DNA of 64,000 bases from Streptomyces sp. WMMB303 (GTDB lineage Bacteria; Actinomycetota; Actinomycetes; Streptomycetales; Streptomycetaceae): contig NZ_JARKIN010000001.1 of assembly GCF_029351045.1 (NCBI RefSeq), positions 4,142,501-4,206,500 on the forward strand, in the 5' to 3' direction. How positions within the stretch are numbered: the first letter of the stretch is position 1; every line of letters begins with the position of its first letter. The notes under the pieces are model-generated. The model saw only the letters and a program-made list of their open reading frames with translations, did not search any database and had not been told where the DNA came from. Below, piece after piece: positions 8,772-17,623 of this stretch. Made by a program: the position numbers and the translations under genes.

Positions 8772-9173
8772 GTGAAGTCAGATACCCACCCCGACTACCG
8801 CGAGGTGGTCTTCCGCGACCGGTCGGCCGGATACGCGTTCCTGACGCGTTCCACGGCCACCAGCGACACCGTGATCGAGTGGGACGACGGACGCACCTAC
8901 CCGGTCGTCGACGTGGAGATCTCCTCCGAGAGCCATCCGTTCTACACCGGAAGGGCACGTGCCGTGGATTCCGAGGGACAGATCGCCAAATTCCGCCAGC
9001 GCTACGAGGGGACGACGCCGGACGAGATCCTGCACGCCGCTCCCGAGAGCGACCCCACACCCGAGGACCTGGTCCTCGCCTCCGGCCGCGACCTGTCGGA
9101 GGAGAACCTCCAGTGGGCCCGCGAACGCATCGCGGCAGAGGGCCGGGCCGCGTTGGAGCGCCGCCTGCCCTGA
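8772..9173 (+). CDS. rpmE2: type B ribosomal protein L31 with a C-terminal extension
   Basis: 133 residues from GTG at 8772, with GAAGGAGCGG just upstream. Residues 1-80 match type B L31: SDTHPDYREVVFRDRSAG, FLTRSTATSD, and YPVVDVEISSESHPFYTG. There are no cysteines, so it is the zinc-free C-minus form used when zinc is scarce. Type B L31 normally ends near residue 85; here about 50 extra residues follow, including PEDLVLASGRDLSEENLQWA and ending ALERRLP. The extension's role is unknown. The stop codon lies inside a 34-base tandem duplication. Confidence 0.85.
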   Translation: MKSDTHPDYREVVFRDRSAGYAFLTRSTATSDTVIEWDDGRTYPVVDVEISSESHPFYTGRARAVDSEGQIAKFRQRYEGTTPDEILHAAPESDPTPEDLVLASGRDLSEENLQWARERIAAEGRAALERRLP

Positions 9174-9212
9174 CCGGCGGGCCGCGCTGGAGCGCCGCCT
9201 GCCCTGACCGGC
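9145..9212. repeat. 34-bp tandem duplication across the L31 stop codon
   Basis: Two adjacent 34-base units (9145-9178 and 9179-9212) differ at a single base (T versus C). Each contains the coding end for ALERRLP and the TGA. Since 34 is not a multiple of three, the second copy is untranslated when the first TGA is used. It looks like a recent slippage duplication. Confidence 0.9.
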
Positions 9213-9283
9213 ACGAGCCCCGTCCTCGCTTCGGCAGGTGCTGGTGCTGCCCGAGCCCGAACGGCCGTGACGACGCTTGCCGG

Positions 9284-9307
9284 GGCGCCGGGCCGGTGCC
9301 CGGCGCC
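9284..9307. terminator. hairpin between convergent genes
   Basis: A perfect 10-base inverted repeat (GGCGCCGGGC / GCCCGGCGCC) with a CGGT loop lies between the L31 gene and the convergent reductase gene, a position fitting a bidirectional terminator. Confidence 0.5.
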
Positions 9308-9337
9308 GGGGCGACCGCCCCGGCCCGGCGACGGCGC

Positions 9338-9988
9338 TCAGTCGGCGACGGTGAACCGCTCCCGCACGTGCCGCGGGTTCTCGATCTCGTCGAGGACGGC
9401 GACGGCGTAGTCCTCCATCGAGATGCGGCTGACTCCGTCGTCATCCACGACCAGGTCGTCCTTGCCGGTGCGGTACGTCCCCGAACGCTCTCCGGGCTCG
9501 ATCGTCGCGGCGGGGCTGATGTTGGTCCAGCGCACGTCCTGGACGCCGCGCAGGTATGCGAGTGCGTCCCCGTGGGCGTGCATGATCTGCAGGATCGCCT
9601 CCGGGAGTCCCTCCGTGTCCCACACCCGGGAGCCGTCCGGCCTGCGCAGCGAGCCGGCACCGCCGACGAACACCAGTGGCGGCGCCCCGGCACCGAGTGC
9701 GCGCACTCCGGCGACCAGCGACTCGGCGGCCGGTTCGATGGTGGCCAGATGGCCCGGGCCGTCCTTGCCGCCTACCGCGCTGACGACGACGTCCGCGCTC
9801 CCGGCGACCGCCGCGACGGACTCGGCGGAGAGGACGTCGCCGGTGACGACCGTGACGGCCTCACCGGAGGCGACGAATGTGCCGGGATCCCGCACGACCG
9901 CGAGGACCTGGTGGCCGCGGTCGAGTGCCTCGCGCACGATCCTGCTGCCGATGTTGCCGTTGGCCCCGAAGACGGCGATTCTCGCCAT
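9338..9988 (-). CDS. NmrA/SDR-a5-like NAD(P)H-binding reductase
   Basis: 216 residues. The N-terminal FGANGNIGSRIV (GxxGxxG at 8-14) is the dinucleotide loop of atypical SDRs that lack the usual YxxxK site. VVVSAVGGKDG and FVGGAGSLRRPDG follow the pattern of NmrA-like epimerase/reductase proteins. ATG at 9988 has AGGAG a few bases upstream. It is divergent from an AraC regulator with a 152-base spacer, so the regulator probably controls it. Likely a quinone or flavin-type oxidoreductase or redox sensor; substrate unknown. Confidence 0.85.
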   Translation of the reverse strand: MARIAVFGANGNIGSRIVREALDRGHQVLAVVRDPGTFVASGEAVTVVTGDVLSAESVAAVAGSADVVVSAVGGKDGPGHLATIEPAAESLVAGVRALGAGAPPLVFVGGAGSLRRPDGSRVWDTEGLPEAILQIMHAHGDALAYLRGVQDVRWTNISPAATIEPGERSGTYRTGKDDLVVDDDGVSRISMEDYAVAVLDEIENPRHVRERFTVAD

Positions 9989-10140
9989 GGTGGTACTCCT
10001 GTAGCGCCGAGCGGATGAGGAATGGGGGCGCCGAACGCGTGGCGCCTCGCCACCGTTCCCGCCGGGTCCCCCGCCAGGGGGACGACACCTCGAAGCTAAC
10101 CGGGCGCCGGCCGCCCCGCGAGGTAGGGTCACGACCAGCC

Positions 10141-11046
10141 ATGGTGAGAACCGGACACACGACCGCTTCCGCGTCCGCCGCGATCCCCGAGCTGCCGTAC
10201 GCCCCGCCGCCGGGCGTCGCCGCCGCGGGTCTGGAAGTGCTGACGCTCTCCGAACTGCGCGCCCGCGGCGCCCGCGGGGGCCTGCGGCCGGCCGATCCGC
10301 AGCGGCCGGACTTCCACCAGCTCTTCGCCGTGGAGTCCGGGACGCTGCGGCAGTCCGTCGACTTCACCGAGCACGCCACCGGGCCCGGCGGCTGGCTGTG
10401 GGTGCGGCCCGGGCAGGTGCAGCAGTACACCGGCCTGCACGGCGCCGAAGGTGCGCTGATCCTCTTCCGGCCCGCCTTCCCCGATCCGGCGACGGCGGCG
10501 GCCGTGGGCCTGGACGAGGCAGCGGACGCGGTCGCGCGGCAGCCCCGCGACCAGAACGCCCGCGCGGTCCGGTTCGCCCTCGACCACCTGCGTTTCGAGT
10601 TCGCCGCCGAGTGGCACCCACCCGCACGGGGCACGCACGAGGACGTGCTGCGGCACCTGCTGGCGGTGCTGCTGCGGCGGCTCCTCGGCACACCCGGCGC
10701 GAACGGCACGGAGGCGCTCCCGCCGCCGGATGCCTTCCGCCGCTTCCGGGCCGCCGTCGAGGCCGACTTCGCCCGCACCCGCCGCGTCGCCGACTACGCC
10801 CGCGCCCTCGGCTACTCACCCCGCACCCTCTCCCGCGCCACCCGTGCGGCGGTCGGACTGGGGGCCAAGGAGTTCGTGGACCGCCGTGTCGTGCTGGAGG
10901 CCAAGCGCCTCCTGGCGCACACCGACCGCTCCGCCGCCCGGATCGGGACCGCTCTCGGCTTCGCCGACGCGACCAACTTCGCCAAGTTCTTCCACCAGCG
11001 CACCGGCGCCACCCCCGGAGCCTTCCGGACCTCGGTACGGAGCTGA
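10141..11046 (+). CDS. AraC-family transcriptional regulator
   Basis: 301 residues. The N-terminal half is a cupin-like sensory domain (FHQLFAVESGTLRQSVDF and WVRPGQVQQY). The C-terminal ~100 residues hold two helix-turn-helix units, with ADYARALGYSPRTLSRATR and then the conserved second motif IGTALGFADATNFAKFFHQ followed by RTGATPGAFR. Divergent from the NmrA-like reductase, its probable target. It ends three bases before the convergent GH3 gene. Confidence 0.92.
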   Translation: MVRTGHTTASASAAIPELPYAPPPGVAAAGLEVLTLSELRARGARGGLRPADPQRPDFHQLFAVESGTLRQSVDFTEHATGPGGWLWVRPGQVQQYTGLHGAEGALILFRPAFPDPATAAAVGLDEAADAVARQPRDQNARAVRFALDHLRFEFAAEWHPPARGTHEDVLRHLLAVLLRRLLGTPGANGTEALPPPDAFRRFRAAVEADFARTRRVADYARALGYSPRTLSRATRAAVGLGAKEFVDRRVVLEAKRLLAHTDRSAARIGTALGFADATNFAKFFHQRTGATPGAFRTSVRS

Positions 11047-11049
11047 CCG

Positions 11050-13650
11050 CTACGGCAGCTCCAAGTCGGCCACCAGGCGGATGTCGGCCGCACTGCGGCC
11101 CGCGGCGAACCGGTAGGGGCCGGGACACGGCCGCCAGCCGGCAAGCGCGTCGTCCCAGGCCCGCACGGCGCGCTGCGGCACCTCCAGCTGCGCCTGCACC
11201 GAGTCGCCCGCCGCGGCCTCCACCACGGCGAAGGCCGCCAGCGAACGGTCCGCGCCCTCGGGGCCGAGATAGAGCTGGACGACCTCACGGCCCGGCCGGT
11301 GCCCGCTGTTGCGCACCCGCACGGTGACCCGGGCGACCGTCGCGTAGGGGTCGTCGCCGCCGGCGTCCCGGACGGTGATGTTCATCGACTCGTACTCCCA
11401 CCGGGTGTAGCCGAGCCCGTGCCCGAACCAGTAGGCGGGCTCGGCACCGGCCGCACGCCAGGCGCGGTAGCCGATGCGAGGTCCCTCGGCGTACGGCAGT
11501 CGGCCGTCGCCGTCCGGAGTCACCTGGTGTACCGGCAGGTCGTCGGTCGCGTCCGGCCAGGTGGTGGGCAGCCGCCCGCCCGGCTCGGCAGCGCCCAGCA
11601 GCACCTCGGCGAGGGCTTCGCCGCCCGCCTCGCCGGGGAACCAGCACAGCAGCACCGCGGCGACCTCCTTCCGCCACGGCATCAGCACCGGCGCACCCGC
11701 GTTGACCACCGCGACGGTGCGCGGATTGGCCGCCGCGACGCTCCTGACCAGGTCGTCCTGACGACCCGGCAGGGCGAGGGTGTCCCGGTCGACGCCCTCG
11801 GTCTCGGACTCGTCCGTGGTGCCGACGCAGACCACCGCACAGTCCGCCCCGGCCGCGGCGCGGGCCGCGCGCTCGATCAGCGCCTGCTCGGGGACGGCCG
11901 GCGCGCCGTAGCCGAGTTCGAAGGAGATCAGGCCGAAGAGCCCGCCGACCCCGTAGGCGGGCACCGTGTGCAGGAGGCGTACCGGCAGCGGCGTACCGGC
12001 TTCGGCGTCCAGCAGGAAGGTGCGCTGTGGCGGGTTGAGGAACGCGGCGGCCGGGTCCTCGCTCTCGGCCTGCAGCTCGGCGTCGTAGAGCACCCGCTCT
12101 CCGGCCTCCAGGCGGAAGTGCCCGACACCGCGCACCGCGAGCCGGTGGGTACCGCCGGCCGTCGGCGTGAAGGTACCGACCAGCTCGACCCGGCCCAGAT
12201 CGGCGGACGGGACTCCGCCGGGCAGATTTCCCATCCACCGCACGCTGCCGTCCCGCTGCTCCACCCGGGCCAGCTCGGCGTCGTCCAGGCCGTGCAGGAC
12301 TGCGGTCAGCCGGAATCCGTCGTCGCCGCTCGCGGGGGCCAGCCGGGAGCGCGGGTCTGGTCCCGGCTCGTAGGAGACCTCCGCCCCGGACGGGAGCAGG
12401 GCGCGCAGCGCCTCCAGCGGGCTGCTGACCCGCTCGGGGAAGACCTGGGAGCTGCCGCCGCCACCGAACCGGGGCGCCCGGGCGTGCAGTCCGCTGACGG
12501 CGATCCGGCGCACGCTGCCGCCGGTGCGCCCCGCGAGGTCCAGCGGCAGCGCGGCAGCGTCGGGCCCGGCGCCCCGGCCCGGCCCCGCGGGCTCGTTGCG
12601 CAGCAGGACGCAGGACCGCACGGCGAGGTCCCGGGCGACGGCCGGGCCGTCGAGCGCCGCCGGCAGCGCGGCGGAGGGCACGGCCGGCGGCGCGCCGTCC
12701 AGGACTCCGACACGGGCGGCGAGCAGCAGGACCCGGCGGGCGAGCGCGTCCACCGCTTCCTCGGACACCCGGCCCTGCCGGACGGCGGCGACCAGGTGTT
12801 CGCCGTAGACGGTGTCGGGGCCGGGCATGGCCAGGTCGAGGCCACCGCGTACACAGCCGAGGGTGGAGCGGGCGCCGGTCCAGTCCGAGACCAGGGCCCC
12901 GTCGAAGCCCCATTCGCCGCGCAGCACGTGGTTGTTGAGCACGTCGTGCTCGCTCATCGTCACGCCGTTGACGCTGTTGTACGCCGCCATCAGCAGCCAA
13001 GGATCGGCGGTGCGCACGATGTACTCGAAAGGCTCGAGGTAGAGCTCGCGCAGAGTGCGTGCGTCCGCGCGGACATCGACGGTGTAGCGGTCGGTCTCCG
13101 CGTCGTTTGCCACGTAGTGCTTGGGCGTGGCGGCGACGCCCCCCTCCTGCAGCCCCGCGACGAGCGCGGCGCCCAGGACGCCGGTCAGTCTGGGGTCCTC
13201 CGCGTACGCCTCGAAATGCCGCCCGCTGTAGGGGGTGCGGTGCAGGTTGACGGTCGGCGCCAGTACGGCGTGCGCGCCCTTGCGGCGGGCCTCCTGAGCC
13301 AGCAGCAGTCCGGCGGCGCGGGCTGCCGCGGTGTCCCAGGTGGCGCCGATCGCGGTGGGGCACGGCAGGGCGACGCTGGGATCCTCGGGCGTCCAGCTCT
13401 CGCCCCGCACCCCCGCGGGGCCGTCCGAGAGGACGAGTCGGCCGAACCCGGCCGCCGATGGGCCGTCGTACGGGCCGACCGACCACATGTCCGTCCCGGC
13501 GAGGAGTGCCACCTTGCCCGGCAGGTCCAGTCCGGCCAGCACCGCCTCGGCCCGGGCTGCCCGCTCCCGCTCGCCCGCCGCCGGACGTCCCCCGTCACCG
13601 GGATGTGCGCCGGGACCGCGGTCAGCGTCGTACCGGGAGCTGTCGTCCAT
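11050..13650 (-). CDS. GH3 beta-glucosidase with inserted PA14 domain
   Basis: 866 residues without a signal peptide, so probably cytoplasmic. The GH3 N-terminal barrel (about 40-320) contains ATPKHYVAND (Lys177/His178) and GALVSDWTGA with predicted nucleophile Asp256. The second GH3 domain is interrupted by a PA14-like beta insert (about 390-530, VELVGTFTPTAGGTHRLAV). A fibronectin-III-like domain closes the protein, with HGLGYTRWEYES near its start. This architecture matches intracellular beta-glucosidases acting on oligosaccharides. No CebR-type operator was recognised upstream. Confidence 0.92.
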   Translation of the reverse strand: MDDSSRYDADRGPGAHPGDGGRPAAGERERAARAEAVLAGLDLPGKVALLAGTDMWSVGPYDGPSAAGFGRLVLSDGPAGVRGESWTPEDPSVALPCPTAIGATWDTAAARAAGLLLAQEARRKGAHAVLAPTVNLHRTPYSGRHFEAYAEDPRLTGVLGAALVAGLQEGGVAATPKHYVANDAETDRYTVDVRADARTLRELYLEPFEYIVRTADPWLLMAAYNSVNGVTMSEHDVLNNHVLRGEWGFDGALVSDWTGARSTLGCVRGGLDLAMPGPDTVYGEHLVAAVRQGRVSEEAVDALARRVLLLAARVGVLDGAPPAVPSAALPAALDGPAVARDLAVRSCVLLRNEPAGPGRGAGPDAAALPLDLAGRTGGSVRRIAVSGLHARAPRFGGGGSSQVFPERVSSPLEALRALLPSGAEVSYEPGPDPRSRLAPASGDDGFRLTAVLHGLDDAELARVEQRDGSVRWMGNLPGGVPSADLGRVELVGTFTPTAGGTHRLAVRGVGHFRLEAGERVLYDAELQAESEDPAAAFLNPPQRTFLLDAEAGTPLPVRLLHTVPAYGVGGLFGLISFELGYGAPAVPEQALIERAARAAAGADCAVVCVGTTDESETEGVDRDTLALPGRQDDLVRSVAAANPRTVAVVNAGAPVLMPWRKEVAAVLLCWFPGEAGGEALAEVLLGAAEPGGRLPTTWPDATDDLPVHQVTPDGDGRLPYAEGPRIGYRAWRAAGAEPAYWFGHGLGYTRWEYESMNITVRDAGGDDPYATVARVTVRVRNSGHRPGREVVQLYLGPEGADRSLAAFAVVEAAAGDSVQAQLEVPQRAVRAWDDALAGWRPCPGPYRFAAGRSAADIRLVADLELP

Positions 13651-14008
13651 CTACGGCCCACACCGCCCATATCGCTCTTTGTCGATCGCCGGTTGCGGCC
13701 AGCTTCTCAGATCCGGCGGTGCTCGGACGCGGGAATCCGGGTGAAGTCATCACGTTGCAGGACGGGCCGCCGAGCGCCCGCAGCCCGTGGCATGCGCTCG
13801 GGTCCGGGCCGGAGCGACAACGGAATTCATGAAGAAACCGCAGTTCACAGCGGTGTTATCGGTACTGACAACGGTCACCGGTGCAGTCTTTGCAGCTACG
13901 CGACGCCATGGGTTTCACTGCTGTGGACCCGGGGGCGCGGGGGTGTCGGCCGACGGTGCCGGCAACACGGCCACGGGTAGCCGAGGAGCATCGACGGGGA
14001 GGACCGAC
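13651..14008. other. 358-bp divergent intergenic region, GH3 / CDF
   Basis: This spacer is less GC-rich than its surroundings. An imperfect 16-base palindrome, TTATCGGTACTGACAA, lies at 13856-13871. An in-frame extension of the CDF gene back to 13829 (ATGAAGAAACCG) would contain a TTA codon and a Cys-Cys pair; it is disfavoured because it lacks a good ribosome site. No other gene was recognised. Confidence 0.5.
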
Positions 14009-15046
14009 GTGGGCACCAGGGACGAGCACGGACGCCGGAAGCCCGGCCACGGGCACGGACGGGAACCCGAGCGGGAGCACGGACCGGGGCACGATCACTC
14101 GGGGCACACGCATGGTGTCTCGGCCGGGGCCGACCGGCGCTGGCTGTCGGCGGCGCTGGCGCTGATCACCGTCTTCATCGTCGTCGAGACAGCCATCGCG
14201 GTGCTGGCGGGCTCGCTGGCCCTGCTGTCGGACGCGGCGCACATGCTGACCGACGCGTTCTCGATCGTGCTGGCACTGGTGGCGATGCGACTGTCGGCGC
14301 GACCCGCCCGTGGCGGCTTCACCTTCGGGCTCAAGCGTGCGGAGATCCTTTCGGCCCACGCGAACGGGCTGACGCTGATACTGGCCGCCCTCTGGCTGGG
14401 CTACGAGGCCGTACGCAGGCTGATCGATCCGCCCGAGGTGACCGGCTGGATGGTGCTGAGCACGGCGCTGGTGGGCATCGTGGTCAATCTGCTGGCCACC
14501 TGGTGCCTGTCCCGGGCGAACCGCTCCTCGCTCAACGTCGAGGGCGCCTACCAGCACATCCTCAACGACCTGTTCGCCTTCATCGGCACGGCCGTGGCCG
14601 GTCTCATCGTCCTGACCACCGGGTTCGCACGAGCCGACGCTCTGGCCACGCTGCTGGTCACCGTCCTGATGCTGAAGGCGGGCTGGGGACTGCTACGCGA
14701 CTCCGGCCGCATCTTCCTCGAAGCCGCACCGGTCGGGCTCGACCCGGACGAGGTCGGCGCCGAGCTGGCCGCGACCGACGCGGTCACCGAGGTGCACGAC
14801 CTGCACATCTGGACGATCACCTCGGGCGAGCCCGCGCTGTCGGCCCATGTCCTGGTGGAGCCCGGCGGCGACTGCCACCGTGTCCGCCGCGCCCTGGACC
14901 GGATGCTGGCCGAGCGGCACGGACTGACCCACACCACCCTGCAGATCGACCACGCGGACCGGTCGGCCGACGGCGGCGGCCGCACTCCGGCGGGGTCCGC
15001 GGCGGGCCACTGCGAGACCCCGCACGGCCCGGTGCACCTCGGCTGA
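14009..15046 (+). CDS. cation diffusion facilitator (CzcD/ZitB-like metal exporter)
   Basis: 345 residues from GTG at 14009, with GGGGAGG about 7 bases upstream. The first 40 residues are His-rich (HGHG, HDHSGHTHG), a probable metal-binding tail. Six membrane segments follow. The transport site is formed by HxxxD motifs in helix II (His78/Asp82, AHMLTDAF) and helix V (His183/Asp187, HILNDLF). The C-terminal cytoplasmic domain contains VHDLHIWTITSGEPALSAHV, typical of zinc CDF proteins. Predicted role is Zn2+/Co2+ efflux by proton antiport. Confidence 0.92.
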   Translation: MGTRDEHGRRKPGHGHGREPEREHGPGHDHSGHTHGVSAGADRRWLSAALALITVFIVVETAIAVLAGSLALLSDAAHMLTDAFSIVLALVAMRLSARPARGGFTFGLKRAEILSAHANGLTLILAALWLGYEAVRRLIDPPEVTGWMVLSTALVGIVVNLLATWCLSRANRSSLNVEGAYQHILNDLFAFIGTAVAGLIVLTTGFARADALATLLVTVLMLKAGWGLLRDSGRIFLEAAPVGLDPDEVGAELAATDAVTEVHDLHIWTITSGEPALSAHVLVEPGGDCHRVRRALDRMLAERHGLTHTTLQIDHADRSADGGGRTPAGSAAGHCETPHGPVHLG

Positions 15047-15283
15047 GGGCGCCCGCCGGGCCGGGAAGGGCCGCCCGGCCCTGCCGGGCAGCGCCGGGCC
15101 ACGCCATCGCTGAGCGGTCGTGCGCGGCCCGGCGGCCCCACGAAGCGGCGTCAGCGTGCTGGACCCGTGCCTGCGCGCTGCCTCGCGGGGCAGCACACAC
15201 GCACGGGGGCGTGCGCCGGCTCGGGGTCGCGAGGAAGCACTCCGACCAACCGGCCTCCCCGCGCTTCCGTGGAGGTCCTCGGC

Positions 15284-16549
15284 TCAGCCGGCCTCCCCGC
15301 TCCGGCACGGGGCACCGCTGCCGGTGGGAGTCGGCGTGGGGGACGGTGACGGGGACTTCGTCGGGCCGGGCGACGGCGATCCGGAGTCCTGCGGGCAGCC
15401 CGGCGACTCGCCGGAACCACCGCCCGGAGTCCCGGAGTCGTCCGGATCGGGGGAGCCGGAAGCGGAACCGGTGGGGCGGGGGGTCGGTCCGCCGCCGGGT
15501 TCCGCACCGCCACCGCCGTCGGTGCTTCCGGATCCGGGAGTCCGGCCACCGGAGGTGGCGCCCCCGCCCTGGTCCTTGCCCTCGCCCTTGTCGCTCTTGT
15601 CCTGCTTCTTGCCTCTCTCGTCCTTCTGCTCACCCGCGCCGCCCGCGCCCGGGCTGGTGGGCAGCACCCCCTCGCGGTCCGGCACGGCGTGGGTGCCCTT
15701 GCGGTAGAAGTCGAACCAGGCGAGCACGGTGCGCAGATAGGCGCCCGAGTGGTTGTAGCTCAGGACCGCCGCGCGCAGTTGGGCGGAGCTGGTCAGGTCC
15801 CGGTCCCCGGCGCACAGGTAGCGGCCCGCGGCCAGCGCGGCGTCGTGGATGTTGTGCGGGTCCTTCCTGCCGTCGCCGTTGCCGTCCGCGCCCCAGCTCC
15901 GCCAGGTACCGGGGATGAACTGCATGGGGCCGACCGCCCGGTCGAACCGCGTGTCCCCGTCCCAGGCGCCGCCGTCGGTGTCCGTGATGCGGGCGAACCC
16001 GCCGCCGTCCAGCACCGGTCCCAGGATCGGCCTCCGGGTGGTGCCGTCGGACCGCAGATCGCCACCCCGCGCCTGACCGGACTCCACCTTCCCCAGCGCC
16101 GCCAGCAGTTCCCAGCGCAGTCCGCATCCGGGGGCCTGGGAGCGCAGCCGCCGCTCGGCGTTCCGGTAGGCGCGCAGCACGGTCGCCGGTATGCCGGATT
16201 CGGCCTCGGCCCTGGCTCGCAGGCCGGGGCTGCGGGCGGACCGGAGGCCGTCGGGGCCCGCCAGGGGCGGGAGTTCGACGTGGTAGGAACCGTCGTCGGC
16301 GGCGCCTTGTGGATACGGGGTGCCCGTGCGCACCGGCTTCCACGGTTCCCGGGCCTCCGGGGGACCGACCGCTCCGGGTGCCTGGGAGGCCGTCAGCGCG
16401 GCGACGGCCAGCGCGGCGAGCGCGGTGCCCGCCGCGCGCCGGCGCAGCCGGACGTGCCTGCCGCCGGCGGGGCGGCCCGGAGCGCTCCGGGCGCCGACGG
16501 CGGTGTGCCGGCCGCCCCGGCCGGGGCGGGTTCCCTCCTGCTGCGTCAT
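15284..16549 (-). CDS. secreted lytic murein transglycosylase
   Basis: 421 residues. A twin-Arg/Lys-rich start and hydrophobic segment (about 38-60) export the protein. The catalytic domain (about 110-290) has ALGKVESG with catalytic Glu156, then AVGPMQFIPGTWRSWG, the soluble-lytic-transglycosylase (SLT_2/MltB-like) signature, and an NIHDAALAAGRYLC motif. The last ~130 residues are Lys- then Gly/Pro/Ser-rich low complexity, probably a wall linker. It closes the mce operon, 72 bases after the last Mce-associated gene. A role in opening peptidoglycan for the Mce apparatus is inference. Confidence 0.88.
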   Translation of the reverse strand: MTQQEGTRPGRGGRHTAVGARSAPGRPAGGRHVRLRRRAAGTALAALAVAALTASQAPGAVGPPEAREPWKPVRTGTPYPQGAADDGSYHVELPPLAGPDGLRSARSPGLRARAEAESGIPATVLRAYRNAERRLRSQAPGCGLRWELLAALGKVESGQARGGDLRSDGTTRRPILGPVLDGGGFARITDTDGGAWDGDTRFDRAVGPMQFIPGTWRSWGADGNGDGRKDPHNIHDAALAAGRYLCAGDRDLTSSAQLRAAVLSYNHSGAYLRTVLAWFDFYRKGTHAVPDREGVLPTSPGAGGAGEQKDERGKKQDKSDKGEGKDQGGGATSGGRTPGSGSTDGGGGAEPGGGPTPRPTGSASGSPDPDDSGTPGGGSGESPGCPQDSGSPSPGPTKSPSPSPTPTPTGSGAPCRSGEAG

Positions 16550-16621
16550 CTGCTCGCTCTCCTCCCGGTGCGTGCCGGTCGATACGGGGCGGGACCGGTA
16601 CCGGCCCGGAGCCCGGGCCGG

Positions 16622-17602
16622 TCAGTCGAGGGTGTCGATCGCGGTGATCCGCCACGCGCCGTCCTTGTGCACGGCGTTGACGGCGAGCATGGCGCCCGCG
16701 TAGGTGGCGTTTCCGTCGTCCGCCTTGTCCTTGGCCTTGTCCTTGGCCTTGTCCTTCGATTCGCCTTCGGACTTGCCTCCCGAACCGTCCGCGGAGCCGG
16801 CCTTCCCCGCGGTGCGGGCGCTGTGCTGGTCGGCGAAGAGGAGCACCCGCGCGCGGTCGCCCTCCAGTTCGGTGACCGCGCTGTCGGTGACCGTCGTCGT
16901 CAGGACCAGCTTCTGCGCCCGGTCCTGCGCCCGGACGCGGGCCAGCAGCGCGCGGTGCTGATCGACGGCGCGTCCGGTCAGCAGCCGGTCGGCCGCGCGC
17001 TCGTTCTTCTCCGGATGCGTGTGGTCGTAGGAGAAGAGCGCGTTGACCGCGCTGCTGACCTCGCCCTTGACCTCGCTGGTGCGGGCCGCGTCGGCAAGTG
17101 CCGAGTTGCGGGCCGAGGCGGTGTTCCGCACTTCGCGGGCCTCGCTCGCCGCCCAGCCGGCGAAGCCTCCGAAGACGAGGGTCAGCACCGCGCAGACCAC
17201 CGGAAGCGTACGGGGAGCCCGCACGAGCCGCGAGAGGACAGCAGCGGGGAACCGGCCACGCGAGGTGCGCTTCCCCACCGCGACCTCGGCGACGGCCGCG
17301 GCAGCGGACGGCTCGGTCCGCGGCCTGCGCCCCGGCCGGACGGAGGCGCGGGCGGCGGGGCTGCTTCCGGCCCCGGCACCGGACGGCTTCCGGCCGGACT
17401 TCGCACCGGGGCGGGCACCGGGCTCGGCGCCCGCCCCGGAGGCGGTCCGCGCGCCGTTCCCGGCGTCGGTCTGCGCGGTCCCGGAGCCGGACTTGTGGAC
17501 CGGCTGCTGTTCTTCTGCCGCGGGGGCGGAGCGCTCCGCCCCGGTGCGCGGCCGGGCCTCGAGGCGGCGTCGGCGGTTGACGAGGTGGCGGGTGGTCGAC
17601 AT
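16622..17602 (-). CDS. Mce-associated membrane protein (subtype B, copy 2)
   Basis: 326 residues. A ~120-residue Arg/Ala/Pro-rich cytoplasmic N-terminus is followed by one membrane helix (LPVVCAVLTLVFGGFAGWAA) and an extracytoplasmic domain ending in KDGAWRITAIDTLD, an NTF2-like Mas-family ending. It is clearly related to the gene at 18277 (shared ARNSALADAA-like start, FSY segment and GDRA..LLF). It carries an extra Gly/Ser/Lys insert with three DKAK-type repeats (near 16724-16759). Mas proteins are thought to stabilise Mce complexes. Confidence 0.8.
   Translation of the reverse strand: MSTTRHLVNRRRRLEARPRTGAERSAPAAEEQQPVHKSGSGTAQTDAGNGARTASGAGAEPGARPGAKSGRKPSGAGAGSSPAARASVRPGRRPRTEPSAAAAVAEVAVGKRTSRGRFPAAVLSRLVRAPRTLPVVCAVLTLVFGGFAGWAASEAREVRNTASARNSALADAARTSEVKGEVSSAVNALFSYDHTHPEKNERAADRLLTGRAVDQHRALLARVRAQDRAQKLVLTTTVTDSAVTELEGDRARVLLFADQHSARTAGKAGSADGSGGKSEGESKDKAKDKAKDKADDGNATYAGAMLAVNAVHKDGAWRITAIDTLD
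16724..16759. repeat. 12-bp tandem repeat inside the Mce-associated gene
   Basis: Three near-identical 12-base units of the CTTGTCCTTGGC type encode a Lys/Asp/Ala repeat (DKAK) in an insert absent from the paralogue at 18277. This is probably slippage-prone linker sequence. Confidence 0.8.
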
Positions 17603-17623
17603 GGGTTTCCTCCGGCTCTCCGG

